A DNA stretch of 64,000 nt from Zizania palustris. Taxonomy: Eukaryota > Streptophyta > Magnoliopsida > Poales > Poaceae. Positions 42,683 to 54,083 of this stretch are shown here, piece by piece; the stretch's first letter is position 1, and each line of letters starts with the position of its first letter. The translations under genes were made by a program, and so were the position numbers. The DNA is taken from NCBI GenBank assembly GCA_019279435.1, contig JAAALK010000082.1:82308989-82372988 (forward strand), written 5' to 3'. A model generated the notes under the pieces. It searched no databases, had not been told where the DNA came from, and saw nothing but the letters and a program-made list of their open reading frames with translations.

Positions 42683-43330
42683 GGGGGAGCATACTTTAAT
42701 TAGTTGCAAAAACTTCTTTTATGTGTAATTGCATTTACATATATTTTCTTATGTATGCCTTTGCATATTTGTTATGATCATGTTAGCTCAGCTCTGGTTA
42801 ATTTACCTATCTTCATTACGAGCATGATTTTTATTGCAAAATTCAACGCATGATCACTGCTTTGTCTTGTATCTAGCATGGTTTAGGGCAAATTGCTTTA
42901 GCTATCTTTTTCTGCCTGGTAGCTAGAATCCTGTTCTTATGGATGCAAAATTGCAACTTGAAAATGTATATACTTTTCATGGAAATCTTCATTGTCAAAT
43001 TGATTCAAATCACAAAAATCCATGTTTTATGAGCTGAAAATGAAAAGATCTAGGCAGGTTTGTGTTGTCGCACTATTTTATTCTAGACGGCTTCCCATGG
43101 CACTTTGGTATGAACTAGGATATTCTAGTGCTTGCCAAAATCATTGCCTTGAGCTTCTGATGGTCTTCTCTTAACCTAGGCTTGGCATGGTTAGAAAGTA
43201 TAAGGTTGACAAGCAAATAACCCCTAGCAATATCTAAAGAATAGCAAATCTGAATTAATTGCATATCAAGTTTTCTAACATGTTCTGAGAAATAGGATAT
43301 GCTTTCCTAGGTAGAAATTTGGTAGCTCTT
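42683..43330 (+). other. S2 3' noncoding region
   Basis: AT-rich with no long frame. Shares short tracts with S1 and S3, such as AAGGTTGACAAGCAAATAAC near 43202. Truncated before any LTR. Confidence 0.65.
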
Positions 43331-43406
43331 GCAGTAATTGTCTTTTCAGACTAGGATGTAGAGGACGCTAGCTTTTCAGACTAGGATCCCCACGGATGGC
43401 GCCAAC
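43331..43406 (-). promoter_or_regulatory. Tat primer site and leader scrap left of the T3 LTR
   Basis: TGGCGCCATCCGTGGGGATC on the minus strand directly adjoins the LTR at 43407, preceded by a duplicated CTTTTCAGACTAGGAT. A primer site on this side means this LTR also serves as the 5' LTR of something deleted to the left. Confidence 0.65.
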
Positions 43407-43988
43407 TGTTGGAACAACAGATCGAACCAACAGGTTTTGGAATCAGAGTGATGGAGTTTTAAGCTCGGGTTGTATTCTCGTATCGTGTGTCCATTACAAC
43501 AGGGGAATGAGAGTATTTATAGAGGAACCTAGCTAGAAGGGGTCCAATACTTAAAAAATCCCTCAACCGTTACACTGCCTGACATAGGCCTGTAATACAA
43601 ACAAGAGTAGCAGCCGCATAGTACAGACATAAAGCATAACCCTGACAGCGTATCGCCCGTGCCGGGTGCCGCAGCGATCGCCTGACACTACGCTGGCGAT
43701 CGTGATCCTGTCCCCGGATCACCTTGACCGGGCTGGCCCCTGGTCTTCTGTCGCGCCCTGGACCCTTCGCATCCTCCGGGGGCTCGGCTTCAGCCTCCCG
43801 CCTGGTCTCTGCTTGAGGGTCCCTCTCGTCGTCTTCGGAGCTTCTGGAGGTTCCCGAGCCTCCCTGTCTCGGGGCTCGTCGACGCCTCCGGGACGGGGTT
43901 TCGGGCCCTCCACCAATGAGGCCTTCCCTTCGAACCGTACACCTGCTCTTCATGCTCCCAACTACCATCGGGATTATCTCCCCCAACA
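43407..43988 (-). repeat. T3 LTR (582 bp)
   Basis: Starts TGTTGGGGGAGATAATCCCG and ends GATCTGTTGTTCCAACA on the minus strand; the opening matches the T0 LTR. A minus-strand TATAAATA box lies at 43521-43514. It is bordered by a polypurine tract on one side and a primer site on the other. Confidence 0.9.
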
Positions 43989-44623
43989 GTAGCCCCTCGC
44001 CTCTTTTCGCTTGAGGGCCCTACATGGAAGAAAGGGAAGGAGCGCACAAGATAATTCTGGTAATCTTATAAGAAATCAACTCACAGCGGAGCCTTGGATC
44101 TTCGCTGCGAACCATCCTTCGTTCGAATGCCTCAGAGGTGCTCTAGATCCTTAGAAATGCTCCGGAGCCTTGGAGGCCGGGTGTTGGCCTCGGAGCGGCT
44201 CGGATGCGCTTGTCGCATAATGCTCCACAGAAGGAATTTTGACCGGCCGGGCTTGACGCCCACGCGATCTTGACCGTCAGGCACCAGTGCATGGGAAAGT
44301 GGAAAGACATGACTTTAATACAGGGTTTGTGCGCCTGGCGCGCGTGGTGCATGAGGAAGATGGACCGTCGGGGACTGGCACACGTAAAGGTGGAACAGCG
44401 AGACTTTAATGCAGTGGCCGCGTGGTCGGCGCACGCGTGCCACGTGGGGGAATGCGAACCGGCGGAGCACTGAACCGGACAAGCGGCTGCCCCGTGCGCA
44501 TAAATAGCCCCTGCTGGCTAGCTGAAACCTTCCTGCTCACCTGCCCAGCCCTTAGAGTTTCAAGCTTTGCTGCTAGGCTTCAAACTTCAAACTTCGAGTT
44601 TCCTTTCTCCACCACCTCTAGCC
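43989..44623 (+). promoter_or_regulatory. T3 region upstream of the antisense gene, with TATA-like box
   Basis: About 630 bp of GC-rich noncoding DNA between the LTR and the antisense ATG. CATAAATAG at 44499-44507 lies about 120 bp before the ATG at 44624, in GC-rich surroundings, and is the best candidate core promoter. The block next to the LTR resembles the matching part of T0. Confidence 0.55.
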
Positions 44624-45221
44624 ATGGTGGAAAGGGGTGCTCCCGTGGCAGCAGTGGATCCACGTTTCCTGCAGCACCAGATGGCAGTGGCGGCGGTGGC
44701 AATGGCTCCCGGCACATCAGAAACACGCGACCCGCGTGAGCTCCGCCCGGCTTCAGAAAGATATCGGGAGCAGACCTTGGATCTAGGGCCGTCAGCGTGC
44801 TCGGCTGGGTCCATCGAGCTTGCGACTCGGGGCCACCTCGGTCCCAGCATGGAGGCCAGGAAGCCGGGCTCGGAGTCTATCCTAGAGCCGTGCGAAGGAG
44901 AAGTCATCGTCTTCGAGGCGTTCTTCGACGCGGGGCTTGGGTTCCCAGCTTCAGAGCTCCTTTCGGGGGTTTTGGACGCCTTCCACCTCGAGCTCCCCCA
45001 ACTGTCTCCAAACGCCATGGCCCGCCTCTCTATTTTTGAGTGGGCTATGCGTGCGGAGGGCTGCGAGGGTAGAGCGGAGGTCTTCGCCCAGATGCACGAA
45101 GCCCTCTGCTAGCAGAAGTAGAAGGATGGCTTGGTGCAAGCCTACGGGAGCATTAACTTCCAGCTCCGGAAGAGGTATGCCGATTCCTTTCTCGCGAAAG
45201 CCATCAACGAGCGGTGGTACT

Positions 45222-47199
45222 TGTTGGACCGGAAACGGCGACCAGAGGGGGGGTGAATGGGAGCTTTTAAAATTTCGGGCTAAAAGCTAGCCTTCGGTTT
45301 TAGTTCTGTCTTCTGCGGAACAGGCTTCGAACACAACCTTCGGAGGTCTGGTTCGGAGGTGCTTTGACAGCTCCGAACATAGGCTTCGCAGGAGCAAAAG
45401 TTCGAAGCCAAGAAGACTTCGCTCCACTAACAACCCTCGAAAATCTACTCTGCTAAGTCAGTGCAGGCTCCGCACACCGGGTGCTTCGAGCAGGCTTCGC
45501 ACTTCACCCTTCGCAGAAGTGGACACCTCACTGAGGACTTCGACCAAGTACTTGGCAGCAGCAACTGGTGCTGGGCTTCATACACGAAGGTCTAAACGCA
45601 CACTAATAGACTTCGCTAGGGGCTTCGACACAAGAAGCAAAACGGGCTTCGATCAGGGCTTCGCTAGTAAGCAGTGAGGTCTAGCATCAAGTTACACAGA
45701 GCGACAGCACACTGAAAAACACACTTCGCACAAAGACACCCTTCGCCTAGACAGGCTTCGGCGCACTACAACTAGCGAGGTATGTAACACGAGCTCAAGC
45801 AAAAAGCACACAGAAGCAGGGCTTCGCCGCTTGAACAAGGAACACAATAAAATTGAACTCTGGATGAATACAACGAAGTGTGTGGCTACAGGAGCTCAAC
45901 AGTAAATGCTCAAAGTGTTAAATGTTACCTACCGAGCCCCCATATTTATAGCCCACAGTTCACCCAAAGGAATTGACTACTTTACCCCTAGGGTTTACAT
46001 TGGTTTTGTCTCTACAGAACTAAGGGGTACAAAAGGTAGTCAACTTTATTGGAGGCTTCTCTGTCAGCCTTTGCAGAGGGGACAGCGCCAGCTTTTTGCA
46101 GAGCAGACACTATCAGACTTGCAGCCTTTGACCTTTCCGAAGCCCCCCTTCGCACGCGAGGGGTGCGGTAGCTTCGGTGAGAAGCCTTTAGCCAGATGGC
46201 CTTTGCTTCACCGAAGTCAGCCTCCGATACAGTGACGGTTTTGAGCCGAAGCCGTCAAAGCCCTTGGGCCTTCGCACCAACACCTCCGGAGTGGATCACC
46301 ATGGCTTCGCAGCTTCGCCCAGGTCGAACTCCGTCAGTTCGTGTACCAAAGCCATGCAGGCCGAAGTACCACAAGACAACCACACTCCGAAGCCCCACCT
46401 TCGGAGTTCCACCCTTCGAAGTCCCTCCTTCATCCAAGGCATCCGCACGAAGCATTCCATGAGCACTTCGTCGCAGTGTCTCTCCCCGAGCACACTCCTC
46501 GACGAGCCTCACCCGGACCATGACTTCGATGCACCTCGACTTCTGAGACCTTCGTCGGGCACCTTCGAATGTATCCCTCCGGAGCACACTTCGAACACCT
46601 TGCCTCCGCAGAGGACTTGATCCATCCTACTCCGAAGTCACTCCATCCGGAGTACCTTCGAAGTGCCTCACCTCCGAGGACTTTGTCTCGGAGCACCTTC
46701 AGCCGGAGCCACGCTCCGCACTCTCTGCCTTCACCTGGCACGCCTCGACCCGAGGACCAACCCGGACCACCTTCGCTGCCACCGTGACAGAGCTCCCCGC
46801 TCCCTGGCATCATGCCTCCCGCTTGACCCAGGTTCACTTGCTACGAACCATCCGTCGCCTCTGAAGTCCCTGCGCACCACAAACAAGCAGACAAGTGTAT
46901 CCAGTACTCCGGAGACCTCTCCGGGTTAGCAACCTCTGGCACACACTCCGGTGTACCGCCCAAAGTACCGAAGCCTTCGGTACACACCCAGTCATCGTGT
47001 ACTGTCGGACCCCTCCGACAAGCATACTCCACTGCACAGCTGCTGCAACCAGCCACCAAACACACTTCGGTGAAACCCCCTCCGAACATCCTTCGGAGGT
47101 ACCACCTCCGAACCCCCTTCGGAGGTACCCCTTCGAACAGAGGTAAAAATCCTGTCAATCACTCATCACAAAACACTGAAACCAACCCTTGGTTTCTCA
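45222..47199 (-). repeat. S3 3' LTR (1978 bp)
   Basis: Minus-strand start TGAGAAACCAAGGGTTGG and end TTTCCGGTCCAACA. TATAAATA on the minus strand at 45950-45943. Rich in CCTTCGGAGT-like words. No protein function is assigned to its frames. Confidence 0.95.
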
Positions 47200-48388
47200 A
47201 TCTCCCCCTTGATGAGTGCATTGACAACCAAATCCAAGTTCAAGAAAATGTAAAAAAAAATTTCAGCACACAAGTGACCATAAAAACTCAGAAAAGAGCC
47301 AAATCATGTCACTTGACAAAAGAATTTTCCTCCCCCTTTCTCAAAAGAGTAAAAGCCCCTTCGGCAATAAAAACTCCCCCTGAGTTAAATTTTCCTTTGG
47401 CAATAAAGAACCTTTATGTCATGATTTCTCCCTCTTGGAAATTATACCCCTTGCGGCAGAGAACGAAGCAAGTCTCTCCCCCTTGAGGAATTTCTCCCCC
47501 TTTGGCAATGGAAGCATCAAGGAGCATGTAAAAGATGCAAAGCTTTGAATTGAGCAGAATTGCAAAGACATATGACGCAAAAATATGCCAACAATAACAC
47601 CAATGATCATGGGCTCAGCTCAAATTAATATTCTTTAAAAACATGATGAAGCATGTGATTTGATCATTTTTGAAATAAAAGCATCACCACTTAGTCACGG
47701 AAACTAGACAAGGAAGAGCAAGGACTGCGCAAAGCTAGTCAATTTCTACTCTAGACAGACAAGTCCAGTTCAAATGGAGCATGAAAAGCAACTTTGATAA
47801 TCAATAAATTTTCGTTGTTCTTTTCTTAGTGCCAGGGGTTATTTGTTTGTCCACCTTATACTTTCCAATCCGGCCAAGCCTAGGCATGAAAACCATAAGA
47901 AGCTTAAGGCAAAGATTTTGGTATACACTACACTATTCCAGTTCAGACCAATGTGCAATGGTAAGCAGTCTAGAATAGGGTAGTGCGACAAACAAACCCG
48001 CCTGGATCTTTTAACTTAAAGCATGCAAATCATGGAATTTTTGATTTTGACCAAGTGAACCAATTGGTTGGTACTTTATGAATATCCATGAAAATGTAGA
48101 ACAGTTTTCAAGTTGCAATTTTTAGCATCCAAAGAAAAGGTGTCTTGCTATCAAGCAGATAAAAGATAGCTAAAGCAGTCCTGCCTAAACATGCTAGATT
48201 CAAGACTAAGCAGTGAGCATGATGTGACTTTGAAAATAAAGCATCATGCACATGAATGGTCCAGATAAATTAAAAAGAGCTGAGCTGACATGATTTCATG
48301 AATTATAAGTAGGCATATAAATGCAAAAGATGTAAATGCAATTTAGCACACAATTAGCAAAGGCATATCCATCTAAAATAGCTTCCCC
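47200..48388 (-). other. S3 3' noncoding region and polypurine tract
   Basis: About 1.2 kb after the pol stop. The tract AAGGGGGAGAT (minus, 47210-47200) primes second-strand synthesis. No frame longer than about 60 codons and no envelope-like protein. Several tracts are shared with S1 and S2, such as GGGGTTATTTG near 47836 on the plus strand. Confidence 0.75.
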
Positions 48389-51300
48389 TCACAAAATGCC
48401 GTAAGGATGACAAATGCCAAGTTCCCCACGCAAGTAAGCAAATCGAGAAGCATCGAGGGGTTTTGTGAAAATGTCGGCTAGCTGGTGTTGGGTATCAACA
48501 TATTGAAGTTCAATATCACCCTTCTCATTGTGATCTCTGAGAAAGTGATACTGCACATCAATGTGTTTGGTTCTGGAGTGCTGAACCGGGTTGTTTGCAA
48601 TACAAATAGCGCTAGTGTTATCACAGAAAACTGGAATACTCTTATAATCTAACCCGAAATCCCGCAAAGTGGAAACCATCCACAAAATCTGAGAGCAACA
48701 GCTAGCTGCAGCAACATATTCGGCCTCAGCCGTCGATTGTGCAACACTAGACTATTTGCGGGAAGACCAGCAAACCAGTGAAGTACCCAGAAAATGACAA
48801 GTACCAGAGGTACTCTTCCTATCAATTCTACACCCAGCAAAATCCGCATCGGAATAACCTCGAAGACATAAAGATGAAGACGCTGAATACCATATGCCAA
48901 ATTCGAGGGTATGTTTGAGATACCTAAGTATGCGTTTTACAGCTTGGCGGTGCGAAGCTCGTGGTGAAGCCTGAAAACGAGCGCACAGACACACTGCGAA
49001 GTGTATGGCCAGCCTCGTGGCAGTCAAGTAGAGGAGGGAGCCGATCATGCTTCGGAGCTCCTTCTGATCTACGGCTTCTCCATCTTCGTCAGGGTCCAAT
49101 GCTACAGATGTAGCTATTGGAGTGGCGAGGGGCTTCGCATCGGACATGTCGAACTTCTTGAGCAGGTCCTTGGTGTACTTTGTCTGGTGGACAAAAGTAC
49201 CTTGTTTGCTTTGCTTGATTTGCAAACCAAGGAAAAAGGTGAGTTCACCCATCATTGACATTTCAAATTCCCTGCTCATGGTATCTGCAAACTCGGCAAC
49301 CAAAGCATGAGAAGAGCCACCAAAGATGATATCATCCACATAAATCTGAACTAGGAGGAAATCTTTGCCATGCTTTAGAGTAAACAGTGTTTTATCAACA
49401 GAGCCCATCAAATACCCTCGCTCAAGCAGAAAAGACTTAAGTCTATCATACCATGCCCGTGGGGCCTGCTTGAGTCCATAAAGAGCCTTATGAAGTTTAA
49501 GGACTTTATGTGGGTACTTGGGGTTTTCAAAACCAGGGGGTTGTTTTACATAAACATCTTCACCTATGAAGCCATTAAGAAAAGCACTTTTGACATCCAT
49601 TTGATAGAGTTTGAATCCCCGGGATGTCGCAAAGGCAAGCAAAATCCTAATGGCCTCAAGGCGAGCAACAGGTGCAAAAGTTTCAGTAAAATCAATCCCT
49701 TCTAGTTGAGAAAAACCCTGAGCTACAAGTCTAGCCTTGTTTCTAACTATAGTCCCATCCTCCCCTTGTTTATTTTTGAAAATCCATTTTGTTCCAATGA
49801 AATGAACATTTGGTGGAGGATCAACTAATGACCAGACTTGGTTTCTCTCAAAATTTTCAAGTTCCTCATGCATGGCATTGATCCAACTAGAATCAGAAAG
49901 TGCATGACAAACATCTAAGGGCTCGAAAGAAGCAACAAAAGCAGCATTAGTGAAATGGGCATGTGAACGAGTTACCCTTTGATCAAGCTCACCAATGATC
50001 TGCTCGGGAGGATGCATCCTTTGAACATGATGTGGAGCCTCGCGGCGGGATGCAGTCTCCCCCTCAACTTGTGCGTTGGAGTGGTCCAAGATGACCGATG
50101 TTGACGTAGTCACTTCGGGACCTCGTGCCGAAGTAGTCGGAGCGGGGTCAGCTTCGGGGATCGATGTCGAGGGTAGTAGAGGTTCATCCTCGAATTCTCC
50201 GGAATCTTCTTCTTCAAATAAGGTATGTTCCATGTCGTGTTCATTTGCCTGTTCAAAAGCAGAACTAACAGAGGGGGTTGATTCATCAAAAGTCACATCA
50301 CATGACTCGATGACAATGTTAGTCTCTAAATTATAAACACGATAAGAATGACCATGTGTTGTGTAACCCAAAAAGATCCCGTCAGAAGATCGCGACTCAA
50401 ATTTATCCAAGTTACGACGTTTTAGGATAAAGCAGCGACAGCCAAAAACTCGAAGATGAGTAACCTTGGGCTGTCTCCCAAAACGCAGCTCATAGGATGT
50501 TAAGTTCAAAATTGAGCGCAAGAAGATTCGGTTTGAGATGTAACATGCAGTGTTCATGGCCTCAGCCCAGAATTTTCTAGGAGTCCTATGCTCATCAAGC
50601 ATCATCCTAGCCATCTCAACCAAAGTGCGGTTCTTCCTCTCAACAACACCGTTCTGTTGAGGAACCCGCGGAGCAGAGAATTGATGTTCTATGCCGTGCT
50701 CCATGCAAAAGTCAACAAAGAGACTATTTTTGAACTCAGTGCCATTATCACTTCGAATGAATTTCAATGCACCAGGGAGTTCAGTAAAAAGTCTCAAAGC
50801 CAAGCTCTGAAAGTGTGAAAACACTTCATCCTTGCTGGCAAGAAAGAAGACCCAAGAGTAGCGAGAGAAATCGTCGACAATCACTAAAACATACCACTTG
50901 CCGCCTAAAGAACTAACCCGAGAAGGACCTACAGTGTCCATGTGGAGAAGTTCTCCGGGTTGTTCAGTCATCACTGTGGTGACTGGCGAATGCAAAGCGG
51001 CGATCATTTTTCCATGTCGACAAGGAGCGCAAACTAAATTCTTCTCAAACTTGAGCTTGGGCAATCCTCGGATCAGACCTAGGGCGCTCAGACGAGCTAG
51101 CAACTCAAAGCTCATATGCCCTAGTCTCCTATGCCACTTCCAAAGCTCAGAAGTCGAATGAGCAACAAGACAATGAGAAGAACCAGATGACTCAGAAAAA
51201 TCAGCTCCAAAAACTCTCCCAACTCTAAAGATCTTACACACCACAACGCCATCAAAATTGAGCACTTGTGAAGTATCGCGATGGAATCGCACTTCGAAGC

Positions 51301-51556
51301 CCTCATCAAGCAACTGAGATACAGACAGCAAACTGTATCCCAGGTTTTCAACCAAAGCAACATCTTTGAGAGTGAAATTCGAGTTAATTCTTACCACACC
51401 TTTACCTTTCACTCTACTCCTTCGATTGTTTCCGAAGGTTATATGTTCCCTTTGCTTGGTTGTGGTGAGGCTGGAGAACCATGCTGCATCTCCGGTCATG
51501 TGGCGCGAACAACCGGAGTCCATGATCCACGTGCCCTCCAAGCCTCGATCTGTCGC
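48389..51556 (-). CDS. pol: S3 pol (protease, integrase, RT, RNase H), one internal UAG
   Basis: Continues in the gag frame after a UAG at 51559-51557. Order: protease active site IMDSGCSRHMTG; pre-integrase zinc finger (HRRLGH and CAPCRHGK); integrase with Asp in HMDTVGPSR, Asp in IRSDNGTEFKN and Glu in QNGVVERKN; reverse transcriptase with KARLVAQGFSQ and YVDD at 49342-49331; RNase H with YSDADFAGCRIDRKS. A UAG at 48754-48752 follows CWSSRK inside RNase H, after which the frame continues in register (QSTAEAEYVAAASC) to GICHPYGIL and the stop at 48389. The domain order with integrase before RT is the copia arrangement. Apart from the two UAGs it is intact. Confidence 0.92.
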
Positions 51557-54019
51557 CTACACATGATAAGAGTATCTCGATCGCTCAGTGCTGGGGTGAG
51601 TGAAATAATGACGAGGCATCCAGCACTGAGTGACACGAGTAGTAGGCACAATAAAAGTAGACTGTCTACGCACAGGAAAATCGAAATGATGCAAAGTGCG
51701 AGGTCTACCTACATGCTGTGAACGAACAACATGTCGAGGTCTCCTACTCTGACGAGGTACAAATCTGCTAGCCCGAGGTCTACCACCATATGGAACATGG
51801 TGAACACCTCGAGGAGCAAAACCTCTCCGAGAAGCACGAGGAGCCTCAAAAGCAGGACGATAGTAAAACCCATACTCATGCATACCTAAAGATGGGTAAT
51901 GCATGTCCTGGTAACTCATCGCCTGAGAGCGTCGCTCATCCTTGATGCGATGAAAACAGAACCCAACCAAATGACCCGCCCGCTGACAATAAGAACAATG
52001 AAAAACTCTCCTAGGGGCACTCTCATGAGTCACAGGAGCAACTCGCACAGGCTCCTTGGGTTTCTTCTGAGTGGTTTTCTTGGGAGGGATTTTCTTGGCA
52101 GGAGGAGTGGTTTTCTTTGGTGGTCGGTTAGGCTTCTTGGCTGAAGGGGTGTCTAACAGAGCTCTTTCTTTCTCTAGGGTAGTGGGAGAGGTAAAAACAG
52201 TTTTGTTTTCACTTTCTGAAGGTATCCTCTCAAAACCCAAACCTAGAGCTAACCCTGCTCTATCAGCACACATCTTGGTCTTGGCCAAGAGCAAATCCAT
52301 TCTACCCTTTCCCTCAGTGCATTTGTTAACCACAGAAAGAAGGTATTCATTTTCTGACATGAGGTTTTCAGCTCGCTCTCTAACAGTGCCTAGCTGGTCC
52401 TTAAGGGTAATGCACGTGTCACAAACAGGCTGCACATCCTTAGAACTACCGGCTCTCTCCAATCTAGCCTCTATATCATGAACATGTTTATCACGTAAAT
52501 TAATGCTTTCGCGCAATAAAGAACAGTTCATGCATTCAATAACATCATGAGGTCTAGAATCCACCTCCAAAAGCTGCTTCTGTGCAGTCTCAAGCTCAGA
52601 AAGAGTTTGAGCATGAACAGAACGCAACTGAGCAAGCTCACTCATGACAACAGAACAGGACTCACATTCAGCATCATCAAATTTAGACTTAAGCATGGCA
52701 TATTCAGTAGAAATGGTTTCTAGCCTAAGTCTAAGGTCTTTTCTTTCTCTAGCGGCTTGCACAAGTAATCTATCCTGACCAAGAACTACTTCATTCAGCT
52801 CATCTAATTTAATCAATAGCTGGTCAGATGATAGAGTTACCTCAGATGAGTCAAGCTCATCGCCGCTGTGATCGCTGTCGGCCATGAAGCAAAGGCCGGT
52901 GAAGTCTCGTCCCTTCTTGTCCTTCTTGTCCTCCTTCCTTGGGGACTCCTCCTCCTCAGAGCTCGACTCCTCAGTTGAGGATGTGTCGATGTCGCTGAGA
53001 GCAGCAACAAATGCTCTGGAAGCGGCTTTGGCTACTTTCTTAGCCATCTTGCCGCGCTTGCCCTTCACAAAAGGCTTCCTCTCCTTTTTGTGGTATTTGG
53101 GGCGCTCACTCTCATCTCTCTTCTTGAGCTTAGGGCAATTTTCCTTAATGTGAGAGGTGTCGCCACATTCATAGCAACCACTAAAGCCACTTCTCCTCTG
53201 ATCCCGTCTCTCATGATGAAAGCGGGTGAACCTCCGGGCAATGAGAGCAAGCTCATCATCATCTAGAGTGTCCACCTGCTCCTTTGTGACGGAGACCAGG
53301 GAGGACAAAGCAAAACCATCTGCAAGAACACAAGTGCTAGATGTGCTTGGTTCTGCAGTGGTGCCACGGCTAGTGCTAGAAACCAATGCCAATGGTTGTG
53401 GCAAAGAGCTTCTGTGCACAGCAAGAGATGCCTTGGCAGTCTCTGTGGACTTCAGCTTGCTAAAGAGTTCATCACAGGTCAAGGTGTCATAACCTGCGGA
53501 CTCCTCAATGCTGGATATCTTTACTTCCCATATGCTACGGTCAAGAGCATAGAGAAGCTTGATAGCCCTATCGTGATCACTGTAAGCAAGCGTCCCGTTG
53601 GACCGCAAGTTACTCACTATTGCATCAAAGCGAGAAAACATGGCATCTATAGATTCACCAGGTGCCTGCACAAACAGCTGATACTGTTGGTTGTAGGTGC
53701 TTTGGCGCCTGGCCTTAATCTGAGTAGAGCCCTCATGAAAAACAGTGAGTGTTGTCCAAATCTCCCTAGAAGTCCTAAGGTGCTGCACCCTATCGAACTC
53801 ACTTCGGCTCAAACCGATGAACAATATATTTCTTGCCTTGGAATTGGCATTATACTGATCCTTCTCTGTTTGAGAGGTGTGAGTCTCAGGGATGGAGTAT
53901 TGTGAGTCCACAATCTCCCAAATTGCATTTCCTTGGCTTAACAAGTAAGCCTTCATGCGCACCTTCCAGTATGCAAAATCTGTCCCATCGAATAGAGGAA
54001 TTTTACTGCCTCTATCCAT
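51557..54019 (-). CDS. gag: S3 Gag
   Basis: 820 codons from ATG at 54019, which lies about 45 bp after the primer site. Residues 1-30 (SKIPLFDGTDFAYWKVRMKA) are the typical copia Gag start, followed by a UBN2-type capsid region to about 210. A CCHC knuckle CYECGDTSHIKENC sits near 283, a basic stretch and Ser/Glu-rich acidic segment follow (310-375), then a coiled-coil region (about 400-570). A second Cys/His cluster CSYCQRAGHLVGFC lies near 680. Ends RSRYSYHV at a UAG, after which pol follows in the same frame. The length suits SIRE-lineage Gag. It would assemble particles and package RNA in the cytoplasm. Confidence 0.92.
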   Translation of the reverse strand: MDRGSKIPLFDGTDFAYWKVRMKAYLLSQGNAIWEIVDSQYSIPETHTSQTEKDQYNANSKARNILFIGLSRSEFDRVQHLRTSREIWTTLTVFHEGSTQIKARRQSTYNQQYQLFVQAPGESIDAMFSRFDAIVSNLRSNGTLAYSDHDRAIKLLYALDRSIWEVKISSIEESAGYDTLTCDELFSKLKSTETAKASLAVHRSSLPQPLALVSSTSRGTTAEPSTSSTCVLADGFALSSLVSVTKEQVDTLDDDELALIARRFTRFHHERRDQRRSGFSGCYECGDTSHIKENCPKLKKRDESERPKYHKKERKPFVKGKRGKMAKKVAKAASRAFVAALSDIDTSSTEESSSEEEESPRKEDKKDKKGRDFTGLCFMADSDHSGDELDSSEVTLSSDQLLIKLDELNEVVLGQDRLLVQAARERKDLRLRLETISTEYAMLKSKFDDAECESCSVVMSELAQLRSVHAQTLSELETAQKQLLEVDSRPHDVIECMNCSLLRESINLRDKHVHDIEARLERAGSSKDVQPVCDTCITLKDQLGTVRERAENLMSENEYLLSVVNKCTEGKGRMDLLLAKTKMCADRAGLALGLGFERIPSESENKTVFTSPTTLEKERALLDTPSAKKPNRPPKKTTPPAKKIPPKKTTQKKPKEPVRVAPVTHESAPRRVFHCSYCQRAGHLVGFCFHRIKDERRSQAMSYQDMHYPSLGMHEYGFYYRPAFEAPRASRRGFAPRGVHHVPYGGRPRASRFVPRQSRRPRHVVRSQHVGRPRTLHHFDFPVRRQSTFIVPTTRVTQCWMPRHYFTHPSTERSRYSYHV

Positions 54020-54063
54020 GTCGCCAACAGATCACAAAACCGGTTAAGGTCAACTGGTGATCT

Positions 54064-54081
54064 TAACCCGCTCTGATACCA
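54064..54081 (-). promoter_or_regulatory. S3 primer binding site (tRNA-iMet type)
   Basis: TGGTATCAGAGCGGGTTA on the minus strand, two bases from the LTR edge. It agrees well with the complement of the plant initiator methionine tRNA 3' end, the usual copia primer. Confidence 0.9.
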
Positions 54082-54083
54082 AT

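Larger units (their letters stand above)
37385..43330 (+). mobile_element. S2: SIRE-lineage copia body without LTRs
   Basis: Begins inside gag, covers the rest of gag and all of pol in the right order, and continues into the 3' noncoding region before meeting a Tat primer site and LTR. No LTR of its own is present. Frequent stops and frameshifts show a long-dead copy. It aligns along its length with S3, with blocks at matching spacing. Confidence 0.88.

Noticed and set aside
45906..46235. A 109-codon frame repeated identically at 54688-55017
   Set aside because: Both copies are the same segment of the paired S3 LTRs, spanning the promoter area. Identity reflects LTR origin.
47200..48388. Envelope-like gene expected downstream of SIRE pol
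   Set aside because: No frame beyond about 60 codons, no signal peptide or membrane segment seen in any of the three copies.
54064..54081. tRNA gene fragments at TGGTATCAGAGC-like sites
   Set aside because: Only primer-site length and always beside LTR edges; no cloverleaf sequence around them.
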